From Bullera alba (lineage: Eukaryota; Basidiomycota; Tremellomycetes; Tremellales; Bulleraceae): DNA of 64,000 nt. This document shows positions 11,123 to 22,331 of this stretch, piece after piece. Within the stretch, counting starts at the first letter, position 1. Each line of letters opens with the position of its first letter. The translations under genes and the position numbers were made by a program. Location: assembly GCA_001600095.1 (NCBI GenBank), contig BCIX01000007.1, positions 744,001-808,000 of the forward strand, given 5' to 3'. The notes below the pieces were generated by a model that saw nothing but the letters and a program-made list of their open reading frames with translations, was not told the DNA's origin and ran no database searches.

Positions 11123-13079
11123 ATGAGCAGGGGTCGAGTCGCTATTTTTGCAGCAGTGCTGTTCAGCGTGGCGTTCCTTCTCTCACCGTACTCTCCAATC
11201 AACCTGTCGGACCCGCAGCCTACTTTTCCGCAATACACTCAAGAGTATCAATACCCCTTAGAGCCTCACGCCCATGTGCTCAACCAGACGCAGCCTAAAC
11301 GCGTCGCCATCATCGGTGCTGGGGCCAGTGGTACTTCCGCAGCATGGTTTTTGACGAGGGCGGGGAGCGTGATGGAGCAGCGAATGGGACTGGCCAAAGG
11401 ATCGCTTCTGGGCGAAGTGGTGGTCTACGATAGAGAGGGCCATGTCGGAGGGAGTGAGTGTTTGATATAGTGGATCAGGGAATCGGAATCTGACAAGAAT
11501 GATAGGAACGACGACGGTGTTTCCCCATGGAGATGAGAGGCTGAGGCCGATCGAACTAGGCGCTTCCATCTTCGTCAGCGCGAATAGGCATTTGGTCAAA
11601 GGCGCCAAAGTGCGTTGTGCTCAGCTACTTGACCCTTGTTGTGTATAGCTGATAGCAGTCATACTCAGCGTTTCGGCCTGAAGACGATCGACCCAGACTT
11701 TGGCGAGTCGGGAGTCGGGATCTGGGTAAGACATCCGTTTGTCCTCCGTCGAGCTCTCGCTGATACGGAACAGGATGGCAAGGAGTTCTTATACCAGACG
11801 TCGACCTCAAAGTCTAGGTATAGCAATTGGTATGACAGCCTGACTGCTCTGCGGCGATACGGCCCCCTGTCCCCCTTTCGAACGCAAAAGGCTATCTCGG
11901 CCCTTCTGGTCAAGTTTGCCAATCTCTACAACCCAGAATGGTTGAATCAGCGTGGAGCGGCGAAGAATATCGAAGAGTTTGCCGAGCGAGTGGGCCTGGG
12001 CAGGGAGTACACCACGAGAAGAGGTGACGAATGGGCTACTGGAGCAGTTGGCGTTAATAAGCAATGGGCGGGAGAAGTCTGGGACAGCAGCACGAGAGTC
12101 AATGTGAGTGATTGTTTGGAACTGCGCTGATGGAGCAGTATGGCTCGGATATGAACCAGATACATGCACTAGGAGCCGCAGTGTCCCTAGCGACCAGTGG
12201 TGCTCAGGCTGTGGAAGGTGGAAACTTTAGGATATTCGAGGGTATGATGGACGAGTCAAAGGCGACTCTGAGGCTTGGGACGGAGGTGAGTGCTGTACCC
12301 TCACTCGACAGGCGTATGAGTTGACGTCGGATCTAGGTACTGGATATCAAGCCCATTCACAGGTCAGGCGACCCTCCCTCCTTCACAGTGATCACGAACA
12401 GCTCGGAAGCGAGCACAGGACCATTCAACCAGATCTTCTACGCTTCACCTTGGTACTCCTCTCCTAAAGACAAAGGCATGCGAGGTCTACAAAGCAATCT
12501 CATCGAACCTATCCACTACACCAAATACGTTCGACTACACGTTACTCTCCTGACGACCACCCGGGCAGCTCCTTTACCTTCTTTCTTCGGCTTGCCTGAT
12601 ACAGCCGTCGTCCCGTCGACCATCCTCACTACATCGTACACTTCGCACACAAAGGCGGCTACCCCTCCACCAAAGTTCCAGTCAATCACATGGCACGGCG
12701 AGACGTATGAGGGATCTGGCGAGCATGTCGTCAAGATCTTTTCGCTGCATTACCTGAATCAAGAATTCCTCACCGATCTGATCGGCGAGGAGCCTGGCTG
12801 GCTGCTCAGGAAGGAGTGGGATAGTTATCCGGAACTGAGACCAGTGTCCTCTTTCCCACCTATTGAGCCGGTTAAGGGAGTCCAGTACCTCGGCGCGCTG
12901 GAGCCATGGGTCTCGACGTGAGTGCTTGGACGAGTTCAATTGCTGACAGGTCTAGGATGGAGACTCAGACACTGAGCGCGAGAGAAGCGGTCGCACGAGT
13001 CGTGCAGGATTGGTGGGGTCTGGGCTACGGCGAATGTAGAGGCGGTGCCGACGCTTGGGACTGGTCTTGTGAAGAGTAG
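11123..13079 (+). CDS. Prenylcysteine oxidase/lyase family protein
   Basis: Seven exons (11123-11453, 11506-11609, 11669-11725, 11774-12103, 12139-12285, 12337-12917, 12956-13079) join in phase to 557 residues. A hydrophobic N-terminal segment (IFAAVLFSVAFLL) suggests a signal anchor. The Rossmann FAD-binding motif VAIIGAGASGTSAAWFL follows, and the rest fits the prenylcysteine lyase domain (ELGASIFVSAN, IHALGAAVSLATSG). The family oxidatively cleaves the thioether of prenylcysteine released when prenylated proteins are degraded, with FAD, in vacuole/lysosome-like compartments. A CaaX protein is encoded about 4.5 kb downstream, probably by coincidence. The third intron is 48 nt without a stop. 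Confidence 0.88.
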
Positions 13080-13369
13080 GTGTGTCGAGTGCGGCGAGGA
13101 GTAGTGTTAGACATCATCGTTGTATCTCTGCGGATAGTCACCGCCAGCTCGTGTTTGTATATGAATGCATTTGCAGATTTACCATAATGGCTCGTACTAC
13201 ATACCCAGACAAAGAAGAGGAAGTTGAAAGAAAAGAATGTCCGTGCCAGCACGCCAATCTGAGGGTCTATGGAAGGTTTTACAAGGTCGATTTCGATCGC
13301 TATGACTAGGAGATACACTGTTCAAATTCTACTCGAGGAGCTGCAAACGGGTTGTCGACGAGCGATGAC

Positions 13370-16021
13370 CTATGAGCTCGACCCGAGGTAGTAGTTGAAG
13401 TTGTATTTCTGTGGCGTAGTGGTGTAGTCAAACCCAGACGAAGAGTAGCTCGCGACGGGTTGACCGTTTCTGACGATTTCACCGCCGATCGCTCCTGGTG
13501 CCATTGGAATCTTGAGCTTGGTCAATCCTTTGCCGACGTTGAAGGTCTGCGAAGTGGATCCGGACCGTAGTGTGACCATGGACGGCTGAGTGGACAGAAT
13601 GATGGCGTAAAGGTTGTCTTCGGTCCTGTCCCAACCGGTGGGCTGGCCGGCGTCGTCGTTGGACGCTCGAGCATCTCGACTGTGAGGTCTAGCCCACATG
13701 ATCACCTGGTCCTTCTCGATCGCGGGATAAGAACCCGTCTTGAAAGCCGTGGCGTAGTACTTGGTCAAAGTGTTGATCGCCTCGTGGTCGTATCCATAGA
13801 CCCATTCGCCGGAGTTGGCGGGCAAAGCACCGTGAATAGGACCAATGTAAGAGGATTCTCCGTAGTCGTTCCAAGTGAGAATCTCCATCATCTTGACCTT
13901 TTCTCTCATGCTGATGATCTGCTCCCATCGGGTGGCGTACAACCAATCGTCACCGCGGTACAGCCAGTTCTTGTTCCACGAGTTGGCGCCAAAGTGGGTG
14001 TAGAAGAATGGCGAGATGGCGGGCATGTACTCCTTGCTGCCAAGAGCGTTCATGTACGAGTTGTCACCGGCCGTCGTCAATGGGTCTTTGCCCATTGGCC
14101 ACGCAGAGTTCCAGTTGAGCTCGCCGTCCATCCATGTGTTGGAGGAAAAGGTCGAAATGTCCGAGAAGAGCGAGGGGACAAAGAAGATGTTGACGCCCTG
14201 TGCCTTGAGCACGTCGACAAAGGCGACCTGCCAGCCGTTGTTGGAACCAGTGCCGAAAGTGCAGTATTCACCGGCAAAGGTGGACACGAGCACTTTACCG
14301 TTGTGCATGGCCTGGTTCGGGTGGGTGGCGTAGGTCCTAACGAGGCTGACGAGTTGAGCGGCGTCGTTCCAGCTGCTGCAGGACATGGCGGTCATGTCGA
14401 GCGAGAGGAACATCTTGAATCCTTGGCCGAGATCTTTGGCGGCCTGGTAACCGTCAGCAGCTCGGGCGAGCTGCCAGGATTCGCTACCCAAGTTCAAAGC
14501 GAAACCGTCGATACCGTAGCTCTGGGCTTTGCTAATGTCGGTGTTCCAGTCGGCAATCTGGTAAGGGTAGGTGTTGCCGACCATGTAGTGGGCCCAGACG
14601 ACGTGATCGTTGGAGCTGGAGGGGGGTACGGAAGAAGGTTGGGCGGCCACCTGGGAGATGGAGGCGGAAGGAGAGGGTTTGACGGAAGGAGAGGCGGAAG
14701 AGGAGATTGTCACGACAGAGGCCGCGGTGGTAGCCACAGTCTTGGCGGTGGTTGGGATCAAAGTGGAAGAGACTCGACCGGTCGTTGTTGGTTTAACGGC
14801 CGTGGGGGTAACCACGACCGACGACTCAAAAAAAGAACCGGTCGAAGAGGATCCGCCGGTTGCGATCAAACCACCAGTGGTGAGCGTATTCGTTGTACCG
14901 TCTTCTTCGCATTGCGACGCGTCGACCAGTTCGAATAGCTCCAGACCCCATCCTCCACCGCAGATCTCGGACGAATCACCTGTACATTGCTTGTCGCACT
15001 GGTTCTCGTTGTAGGTGATTTGCGTGGGGATCGAGTTTCCACAGTAGCATTCCTCGCCGAATTCGACACCACCGAAAGTGAAGCCCTTGTCCTCGCACAT
15101 AGACAAACAGCTGTCGATGGTTAAGGTTCGGATGTTCTTCTCAGAGTAGCCGGTGAGGATGTAGTTGTTCGTGTCGACGGCACATCCGAGCGAGTACCAG
15201 AGCGACTCGCCTTCGGGCACAGTGACCGAGGTCGTCGATGGCGAGGCGGCAGACGCAGAGGCGGAAGAAGAGGCAGAGGCGGAGACGGCAACGCTGGATG
15301 CCGAGGCAGAGGCAGAGGCGGAAACCGAGGCCGAGGCCGAGGTGCTAGGGACTGGGACTGGGATCGTGGTGCTTGGGTCACACGAGGGCAGTCCAGTAGC
15401 GTTGAAGGTGTACAGAGAGAGCAACCAAGCTTGGCCACAGGTCTCCGACGAGTCACCCTGGCATGGAGAGTTACAGGCAGAGTCGTCGCTGACGGCTCCA
15501 CCGGTACCGACGTAATCGTTGCCACAGTAGCACTGCGAGACGTCAGAGATGATTCCAAAGCAAGAAAGGGGGATGCTCACCTCGTCTCCGTACTCGGTTC
15601 CGGCGTACTTGAAGCCCTGCTTGGCACACTGGGTGATACAGAGCAATGGGGTGAGACTGGCCGAGGAGAAGGCAAAGCCCTGGAGGAGTCGCTCGTTCCA
15701 CGACTCGGCAACACATCCCTGGTACGACCATCCGGCGGGAAGAGTTGTGTCTCGCTTGGATGGCAGAGCAGGGGGTTTGCTCTGGAATCAAGTGGTCAAC
15801 GACGGTATAATCCTCGAGGCACTGTCACTCACCAAACCATGCTCGTAGCCGTAGTACCTAGCGACGAGGGAGTGTAGGCTTCGCTTCGAGGTCGAGAGGA
15901 TGCTGGCGAGCTTTGGCGAAGCGTGTCTACCTGGGCTGAGGAGTGGTTTGGCATCGACGACATTGGCCAATTGAGCCGTTGCCGCGAGCAAGGCGACAAA
16001 AGTAGTGGCGACCGGCGCCAT
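13370..16021 (-). CDS. Secreted WSC-WSC-GH71 alpha-1,3-glucanase
   Basis: Exons 16021-15833, 15781-15581 and 15532-13370 give 850 residues. A signal peptide (about residues 1-24) precedes a WSC domain (about 80-175; GWSYQGCVAES, CYCGNDYVG), a Ser/Ala-rich linker, a second WSC domain (about 241-330; ECYCGNSIP), a Ser/Thr-rich linker, and a GH71 catalytic domain from about residue 441 (VVWAHYMVGNTYPYQ, IDGFALNLG, WNDYGESSYIG). GH71 enzymes hydrolyse alpha-1,3-glucan, a polymer of fungal walls that anchors the capsule in Cryptococcus relatives; WSC modules bind wall carbohydrate. Likely roles are wall remodelling or attack on other fungi. The 48-nt second intron sits exactly between GDE and CYCGN of the first WSC domain. 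Confidence 0.92.
15237..15350 (-). repeat. Ser/Ala codon repeat (interdomain linker)
   Basis: A run of GCC/TCT-type codons encodes alternating Ser and Ala (SASASVSASASA) between the two WSC domains. Such tracts are prone to length change and O-mannosylation. Confidence 0.85.
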
Positions 16022-17632
16022 TGTGATTGTCGAGTTGAAAGTAGTGTAGTGTGTGGTGATTATAGAGCAAGCTGGAACCTGATGTCCAAGGTACTATCTA
16101 TCCGTTCCTAGATGAGATGGGCCTTTTCCGAGCAGGTGACAAACGAGAGTGAAGCCGTCGAGGCTGTGTGTCCGAATGAGTTGATGAGATACCTACGAGC
16201 GCCTGGCTCTGGGTCAGAAGGAAACGAAAACGAGAAGGAAGGAGTCTTGGGTATGAGACGAAGTTGAGAGTCGAGGTGGAAGAGGATAGGAGCAATGCTT
16301 TTATTATTGCATTCTGCATTGGCCAGGGGGAGTCGGATCGTGTGGGCGTGGTCGCGCCGAGATCACGTCCGATCGTTTCTGGTAGAATTGCTTCTTCCAA
16401 CGACCCCTGTATCCTTGGATACGACCAGCATGACGCGTGAGGCGTGCCGCCCGAAGCCAGACCATACTCGCGTAGCTCAATGTCCATTAGCACTAAGCTC
16501 TCGGCTCGTACCTGCTCTACGGACGATTCACTCGCGGAATTAAGCTCGCTCGTCGCGACCAGCCTCTCCGTGCGCGCCCTACGCAACGGGTATGGCTTTC
16601 TTTACGCGCCCATCTTTTGGCACGGTGGCGCCGGCATACCCCTCCTCTCGCGACGCGGCGGAGCGCGGCGGACGCGCCGATTCCGTTAGTAATGTTCTCG
16701 GCTGGGACCTAGGGATGGCATGTCAGTAGGGACATGTCAACTGGAATGGCTGTCCCAAAGGTTAATTCGAGTTATCGCACACAAAGCGAGGTCGCCCAAA
16801 AAGCAAAAGATGGCGCGTCGACGCGTCGAAAAAGGTAAAAAAGACAAAAAGGGCAACGGGCGAGAACGCGGCGGCCTGCGGCGGCCTACCGGAAGGCTCA
16901 GGGTTCGGACATCAAGCTAAACGCGGCATCTGCGCCATTCTTCTCGCTGGATCCGGAAGGCTTCGACATGTCGATCATCACCTCCAAGAGACCAAGGAGG
17001 ATGGCTTGTCGAGCCATCTCTGCGTGCTCGTCATGATGCCGCAGCTGGCAGTAATTCGCAGTAGTAGCTCGGCCAGGAGGAAAGCAGTATGAGGATTGAG
17101 AACCCGTGTTTGACGTCAAGCGGCACTTCTTATGGTGTGGCTCCGGCCGGCTGAGGCGCCAAGGACGATCTGGCGTCGGTGTTCTTGAGCATCAGGCTGG
17201 TTCTGGACTCGTCCAGAGATTCCATGTGATCTGCAGCCTGTGGACCTTGGGTTGACAGCTCAGCTGCCGGTTGCTGCAGCCATGCCACAGTGCTCCACAG
17301 TGTCACACATTTTCATTTGACCCAGGCTCACCCAGCGAGACCCAGCGGCAGCGAGGAGCAAGATAGCCGTGGCCTGGCGCCTGGCAGCGCCGAGTACGCG
17401 TGAGAAAGTGATGTTCGAGCGACCCACGTGGCGAGAAATGCCCAGCGGACCGGCCGACGGCTCGGCGCACCGGACGGCGAGTGTGCCGCCCACTTAAGCT
17501 TACTCTTGGCTACGTCAGAACTCAGATCGACATGAACATGAACAGCTTTGGACTCGTATCAAACTCGTATTCTAACTTCATCTCCAACTACTCGAAGACA
17601 CACACCGCACCTTCACCTCAATCTTTTCCAGT
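16022..17632. other. 1.6-kb divergent intergenic region
   Basis: Lies between the start codons of the GH71 gene (minus) and the vWA gene (plus), so it holds both promoters. A purine-rich stretch (about 16790-16875) and GC-rich repeats of GGCGG are visible. No gene is supported. Confidence 0.4.
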
Positions 17633-18649
17633 ATGATGTCTGCGTACGACAAGAAAGGCGATCTTCCTGGAAAGAACGACTCGCCATTCCAGGACCAACA
17701 AGCTTACGGCGGACCTGGTCCATCTGGAGCGCCCCCTCCTCCGATCCAACATCAGCCGCCACCTGGTCCACCTCCGGCATACATCAAAGATGTCAGTATG
17801 CAAGACACTGCCAACTACAACAACGATGCACAACTGCTCGCCGCATGTCGTGCCAAGGGGATCTCGCCGTACTTTGCGACTCAGATAACCCGACTTCGAG
17901 AATACTCCTCGATCCGGCTGGTCCTGGACGACTCTGGATCGATGAAGGCCATGCTTCACGTCTACGGCCAGGCACCCTCAAGTCGATGGGTATTGCTTCA
18001 GACGATGGTCAAGCAGATTTTTGATCTGATGGCGATTGCTCGAGGAACGGAGCCTGTCGACGTTCACTTTCTCAACATGTTGCCACAGGGCATGAAGGCC
18101 GGATCGGTGGATATACTCTTGCCATTCTTCCAGAGGGTTCCCAATGGAACAACACCCACGCTCGAGGTCATGCGAGATATCATGACGCCAGAACACATGA
18201 TTCACGAGGAAGGTGTCCTCACTCTACTCATCACCGATGGAGCTCCCAATTGCGGCCATCAGGCGTTCCGGAATTTCCTACTCGACGCTCAACGGCGGTA
18301 CCCCGCTAGTTACATCACCGTCGGATTATGTACAGACGACCCGGCTACTATCGACGAGTACGAATCCTCCCTCGATAACGGAGTCCCCCATCTGGACGTC
18401 ATGTCCGCCTACGAGGATGAGAGGAGGGAGATTAGGAGGATACAGGGTCGGAGCTTTGGATTTACCTATGCGGACTGGACAGTCAAATTCCTTTTGGGAT
18501 CGCGGGTCACCGAGTGGGATAGTTTGGACGAGAGGAAGTTGTCAAAGCAGCAGAGGGCGATGATTCAGAACTTTGGAAACTCGTATATGGGAATAGGCGG
18601 AGGTGCAGGACCGGCGCCCAAGCAGAAGAAGGACTGCGTGATCATGTAA
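17633..18649 (+). CDS. von Willebrand A-domain protein with a C-terminal CaaX box
   Basis: A single uninterrupted exon of 338 residues, which is rare in this intron-rich window. The N-terminus is Pro/Gly-rich (about 20-50). A vWA fold follows with a MIDAS-type D-x-S-x-S at residues 99-103 (LVLDDSGSM) and LLITDGAPN near residue 203. The last four residues are CVIM, preceded by KQKKD: a CaaX box whose terminal Met predicts farnesylation, with a basic patch suited to membrane binding. The family is widespread in basidiomycetes but its function is unknown to me. Membrane tethering through a farnesyl group is an inference from the motif. Confidence 0.85.
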   Translation: MMSAYDKKGDLPGKNDSPFQDQQAYGGPGPSGAPPPPIQHQPPPGPPPAYIKDVSMQDTANYNNDAQLLAACRAKGISPYFATQITRLREYSSIRLVLDDSGSMKAMLHVYGQAPSSRWVLLQTMVKQIFDLMAIARGTEPVDVHFLNMLPQGMKAGSVDILLPFFQRVPNGTTPTLEVMRDIMTPEHMIHEEGVLTLLITDGAPNCGHQAFRNFLLDAQRRYPASYITVGLCTDDPATIDEYESSLDNGVPHLDVMSAYEDERREIRRIQGRSFGFTYADWTVKFLLGSRVTEWDSLDERKLSKQQRAMIQNFGNSYMGIGGGAGPAPKQKKDCVIM

Positions 18650-20014
18650 ACGGTTGCGCGGATGGAGGATGTGGATTTTAGCTTGTATCTGATAGGTGTT
18701 CCGGTGGATAAGATAGCTTTTATAAACCGTTGATGAAACAGTGATATAGCCAGGCTGTGGTCAGATCGGTCAGGCAGGAGTGAGAGCGCTGGCGGCACCC
18801 TCGCTCTACCGAGTAGATTCAGAGCAATACACCGTGGTCCGTCCCCGCGGAACTCTCAGGTTCTCGCTCCAGATCAGATCGACATGGCGAAGGGCTCGTT
18901 CGAGACTATTCGATACCTGTGTTTTAGCAGGCTTGGATACCGTCAACGCAGCCTATACGAGTCGTATCATAGAGAGCTGGAGATGGAGAACAGAGGTCGG
19001 GTGGGTGACGTCAGGCTCAACTCCCTCGGATCCTCGGTCCGACAGGGTCCGACATCGTCGCCGCTTCATTTCTCCGGTCTCGTTGGTAACTTAGACCGAA
19101 TTTCAACCGCTCCTGCTTCTCGGAGGTCTGTCTGCGGGAGGACAGCGCGAGGAGTCATGGGAGCATAGTCTTGGACCGGCATGATTCCGAACAGCTCCCT
19201 CACGATCCCTCAGCAGCCTACGGCTCAGCCCAGCCATTATTGCCTCCGTAAGCGCGGGAACAGGCGGGAACATCGCTGCTCAGCGCTCAACGAGGCTCAA
19301 CGACCTCCGCAGAGAAGGAAAAAACAATTTTCCGAAGCGACATCGCTAGACAGCGCTAGACTCGAGTTGTCTTGTCGTCCGAAGGAATAACTGCCCGATC
19401 GCAGGGTCTTACCGGTGTTATGGGCTTGAGACTGATTGAACGAGATTGAAGGCGGCAGGAAAGGACGGGCGCTGCGGCAGAGGACCCTGCTTGGCCAGCA
19501 TGAGAACTGCTCGCCCGAACCGAAGCCGGCGGCAGGACAGCGCCGACGCCAAAGCCGCTCGCGTCATCACTTCAAGCTACTGCCCTTGGAACTCTTTCGA
19601 CTCCGCCTCTACGACAGTTCTACGACCGCACTTCTCCGGAGGTCCGCACTGCATTCACCCGAACGGCGGACATAGTGTGAGGGGTTTACTGGGATTTGTT
19701 GTGCTCGCCTGTGCTCGCTCATGAACCTGTCTCAAGCTCAGGAATTGCTAAGTAAGGGTCGGAAGCGTCCTCAGAGGTGTTGACGACTCGGGGCCTCGGG
19801 GCGCATTAGACCCGAGGAGAGCTGCGGCCGCTGAAGACTGATCAAATGGCCGACCGGCAAAACTGTCCTCATCCTCGCATGCCTTGTACTCTGCGTGTTG
19901 ACGGCCTGATGCCCCGCTTGGCTTGGACTGACGGCTAGGCGAGGAGAGCTGAGGAGATATAAGAGGCCACAGTGCGGGGAGTGGGAACCCACAAACCCCC
20001 CACCGCCTCTCAAC
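18650..20014. other. Intergenic, upstream of the sugar transporter
   Basis: About 1.36 kb with short ORFs only and no splice-supported gene. It serves as the promoter of the transporter. Confidence 0.4.
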
Positions 20015-22331
20015 ATGTCGCCCCAAGCCCCACAAGATCAGACTCAAGCGATAACCGCCATCGAGAAGGATGATGGGAAAGTCTTTGACGAGCAGTTGGA
20101 GAAGAAGGACACCGAGGAGGGTCATCTAGAGACGAGATATGCCCGTGAGTCTAGCAAGCCAGAGGAGGTTTGGGGGCTATAGCTGAATCCTTGTAGACCT
20201 GACCAAGGGTCAAGTGTTCCGAGTATTCTGGCGATGTATGATCTTTGTGATGATCGCCAACTGGGCAGCATTGAACGATGGAGTGAGTTTTCAGTGGATG
20301 AGGTTGGCGTTCGTCCAGCTGATATGTCCCAGTTCCAACAACAAATGCCGGGAAACGTCCTACCAATGCAGCCGTTCATCGACACGATGCACGACACTGT
20401 CATCAACGGGGTACCCACCATCAGCTCCCAAGTCGTTTCCTTCTGGCAGGGTTTCGGTGAAATGGCCAAGATGGCCGGTCAGGCTTCCGGCGTTCTCTTC
20501 TCAGACCGCATCGGTCGAAAGTGAGTCACATTCAGTGTTCAAACTCAAGTCCACTGACCATGGTTCTAGGTGGACTCTGGTGGTGGTTTGCGCATTCCTC
20601 ATCGGAGGTGCTATTGGTGAATACCTTGCGAATGACTGGAAGGCCTTCCTCGCCGGATCCATGGTTGTCAAGTATGGTGTGGGTATCGCGACCGCCACGT
20701 TGGTCACCTACGTCTCAGAAATCGCACCATTCCAGATCAGAGGTACTTGCATCGCCGCATACCAGCTCTTTTTGGGAATGGGTCAACTACTCAGTGCCAT
20801 CGCCGCCAAGATCATCACCGAGACCAACCCGACCGAGTGGAGACCACTTATCGCTTCCGAGTTTTGTTTCACCGGAGGTGAGTTTGGCTGGGACCCAATC
20901 TTACCTGTACGAGCTGACCTCACCTCGCGTAGTCCTCTGCATCCTCCTCTTCTGGCTACCAGAGTCTCACCTCTTCTACGCGCGAAAGGGCAAGCATGAG
21001 CAGGCCAAGAAGGTCATGCTGAGGATCTACGGCACAGCACCCAATTATGATCTTGTAAGTCCTCCCCTCGGTCCTCCGCGACTTGAATTTTCGCTGATTG
21101 ACTGTTAGGAACACGAATACGCCGTCATCCAAAATGGTCTCGAAGCCGAGAAAGCCTTCAGCGAGCATAAGGGCTCCTTCTTCGAGATCTTCCGCGGTAT
21201 CAACCTGAGACGAACACTCGCTGGTACTATTGGTATCTGCACACAGTCTGTCTCGGGAGGAGTCATCTTCTGGGGTTACTCGACGGTGAGTCTCAACTCC
21301 TTCGATGAAATTCGCTCAGACATCGCCCATCGTCGACTCTGGGAGTACCGATAGCTGACTTTATGCCCAGTACTTCTTTACCCTAGCTGGTATGGATGAC
21401 CCCTTCCTGGTCACGGCAAGTCTGATGACCACACACAATGCCGACTTGTAGCTGACATCTCTTCTTAGGTTATAACGTGAGTTCTAGACACGACACGACC
21501 CGATTCCCCGCTTTCTCTTTGGCTTCACACGGAGACTGTTCGCCTGTATCGGACTGTATCGCTGATCCTTTTTCAGCTTCCTCTTGCTCATCGTGACTGT
21601 TGGCATGGGAATGCAAGTGGTGGAATATGTCGGACGACGACCTATGCTCCTTGGGTGAGTGCCATTGCAAATTGATACCGCTCGTTCCCCGGACACAGCT
21701 GACTCTGGTGTTTAGGGGTTGTTTCGCCATGCTGCTTTTCAACACCGGACTTGCTACCACAGGCTTCTTCGACACCCGAGCCGCTAGTCAGACAGCCTTG
21801 GGCATGCTCCTCCTCTGGGTCATGGCATACGGTATCTCCACCGCTGGTCTCGGTTATGTCGCAGCGGCAGAGACGTCGACTCCCAGACTTCGAGCTTTGA
21901 CCACTTCGTTTAACATGGCCTGCTATGGAACCCTTTAGTGAGTATAGTTGCTCACCGAAGATCACCCTGCGGACACATGCTGACTCGCTTGTCAGTACCG
22001 TGTTTCAATGGGCTGTCCCATACATCATCAACGAGGATGCAGCGAATCTCGGCGTCAAGGGATGCTACATCTTTGCAGGAATCCTGGTACCCACAATCGT
22101 CCTCATCTACTTCCTGTACCCAGAGGTGAGCCCCATATCTACGCGCAAGATCGAGTACAGGCTGACGGTGATTAGACTACCGGTCGAACGTATATCGAGC
22201 TGGACGAGCTCTACGAGCGAAGGATCCCAGCTTGGAAGTTCAAGTCGACCAAGACGGCTTCGGATCTCAGTGGCTCAAAGACAAAAACTGGAGGGCCAGT
22301 GGAGCCAACCACGATCACCGAGTCGGCTTAG
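20015..22331 (+). CDS. MFS sugar transporter (alpha-glucoside/hexose permease type)
   Basis: Twelve exons join in phase to 549 residues: 20015-20144, 20197-20282, 20333-20520, 20570-20877, 20933-21054, 21109-21285, 21371-21415, 21469-21476, 21577-21654, 21716-21937, 21996-22125, 22176-22331. Sugar-porter signatures are present: DRIGRK after TM2, PES after TM6, GRRPML after TM8, and ET-x5-R in the TM10-11 loop (AAETSTPRLRALT). The C-terminus TTGRTYIELDELYERRIP is typical of fungal maltose/hexose permease-like proteins. It probably acts as a proton symporter in the plasma membrane; the substrate cannot be read from sequence. Exon 8 has only 8 nt, and the intron before it has a GC donor (GCAAGT). 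Confidence 0.9.
21469..21476 (+). other. 8-nt coding microexon of the sugar transporter
   Basis: GTTATAAC is flanked by TTAG upstream and GTGAGT downstream. Joining it to neighbouring exons yields FLVTVITFLLL, the expected transmembrane helix. The preceding intron starts with GCAAGT instead of GT. Confidence 0.8.

Noticed and set aside
13682..14938. 418-codon plus-strand ORF
   Set aside because: Antisense shadow of the GH71 coding sequence; Gly/Val/Arg-rich with no domain. The GH71 frame has clear family motifs and consistent introns.
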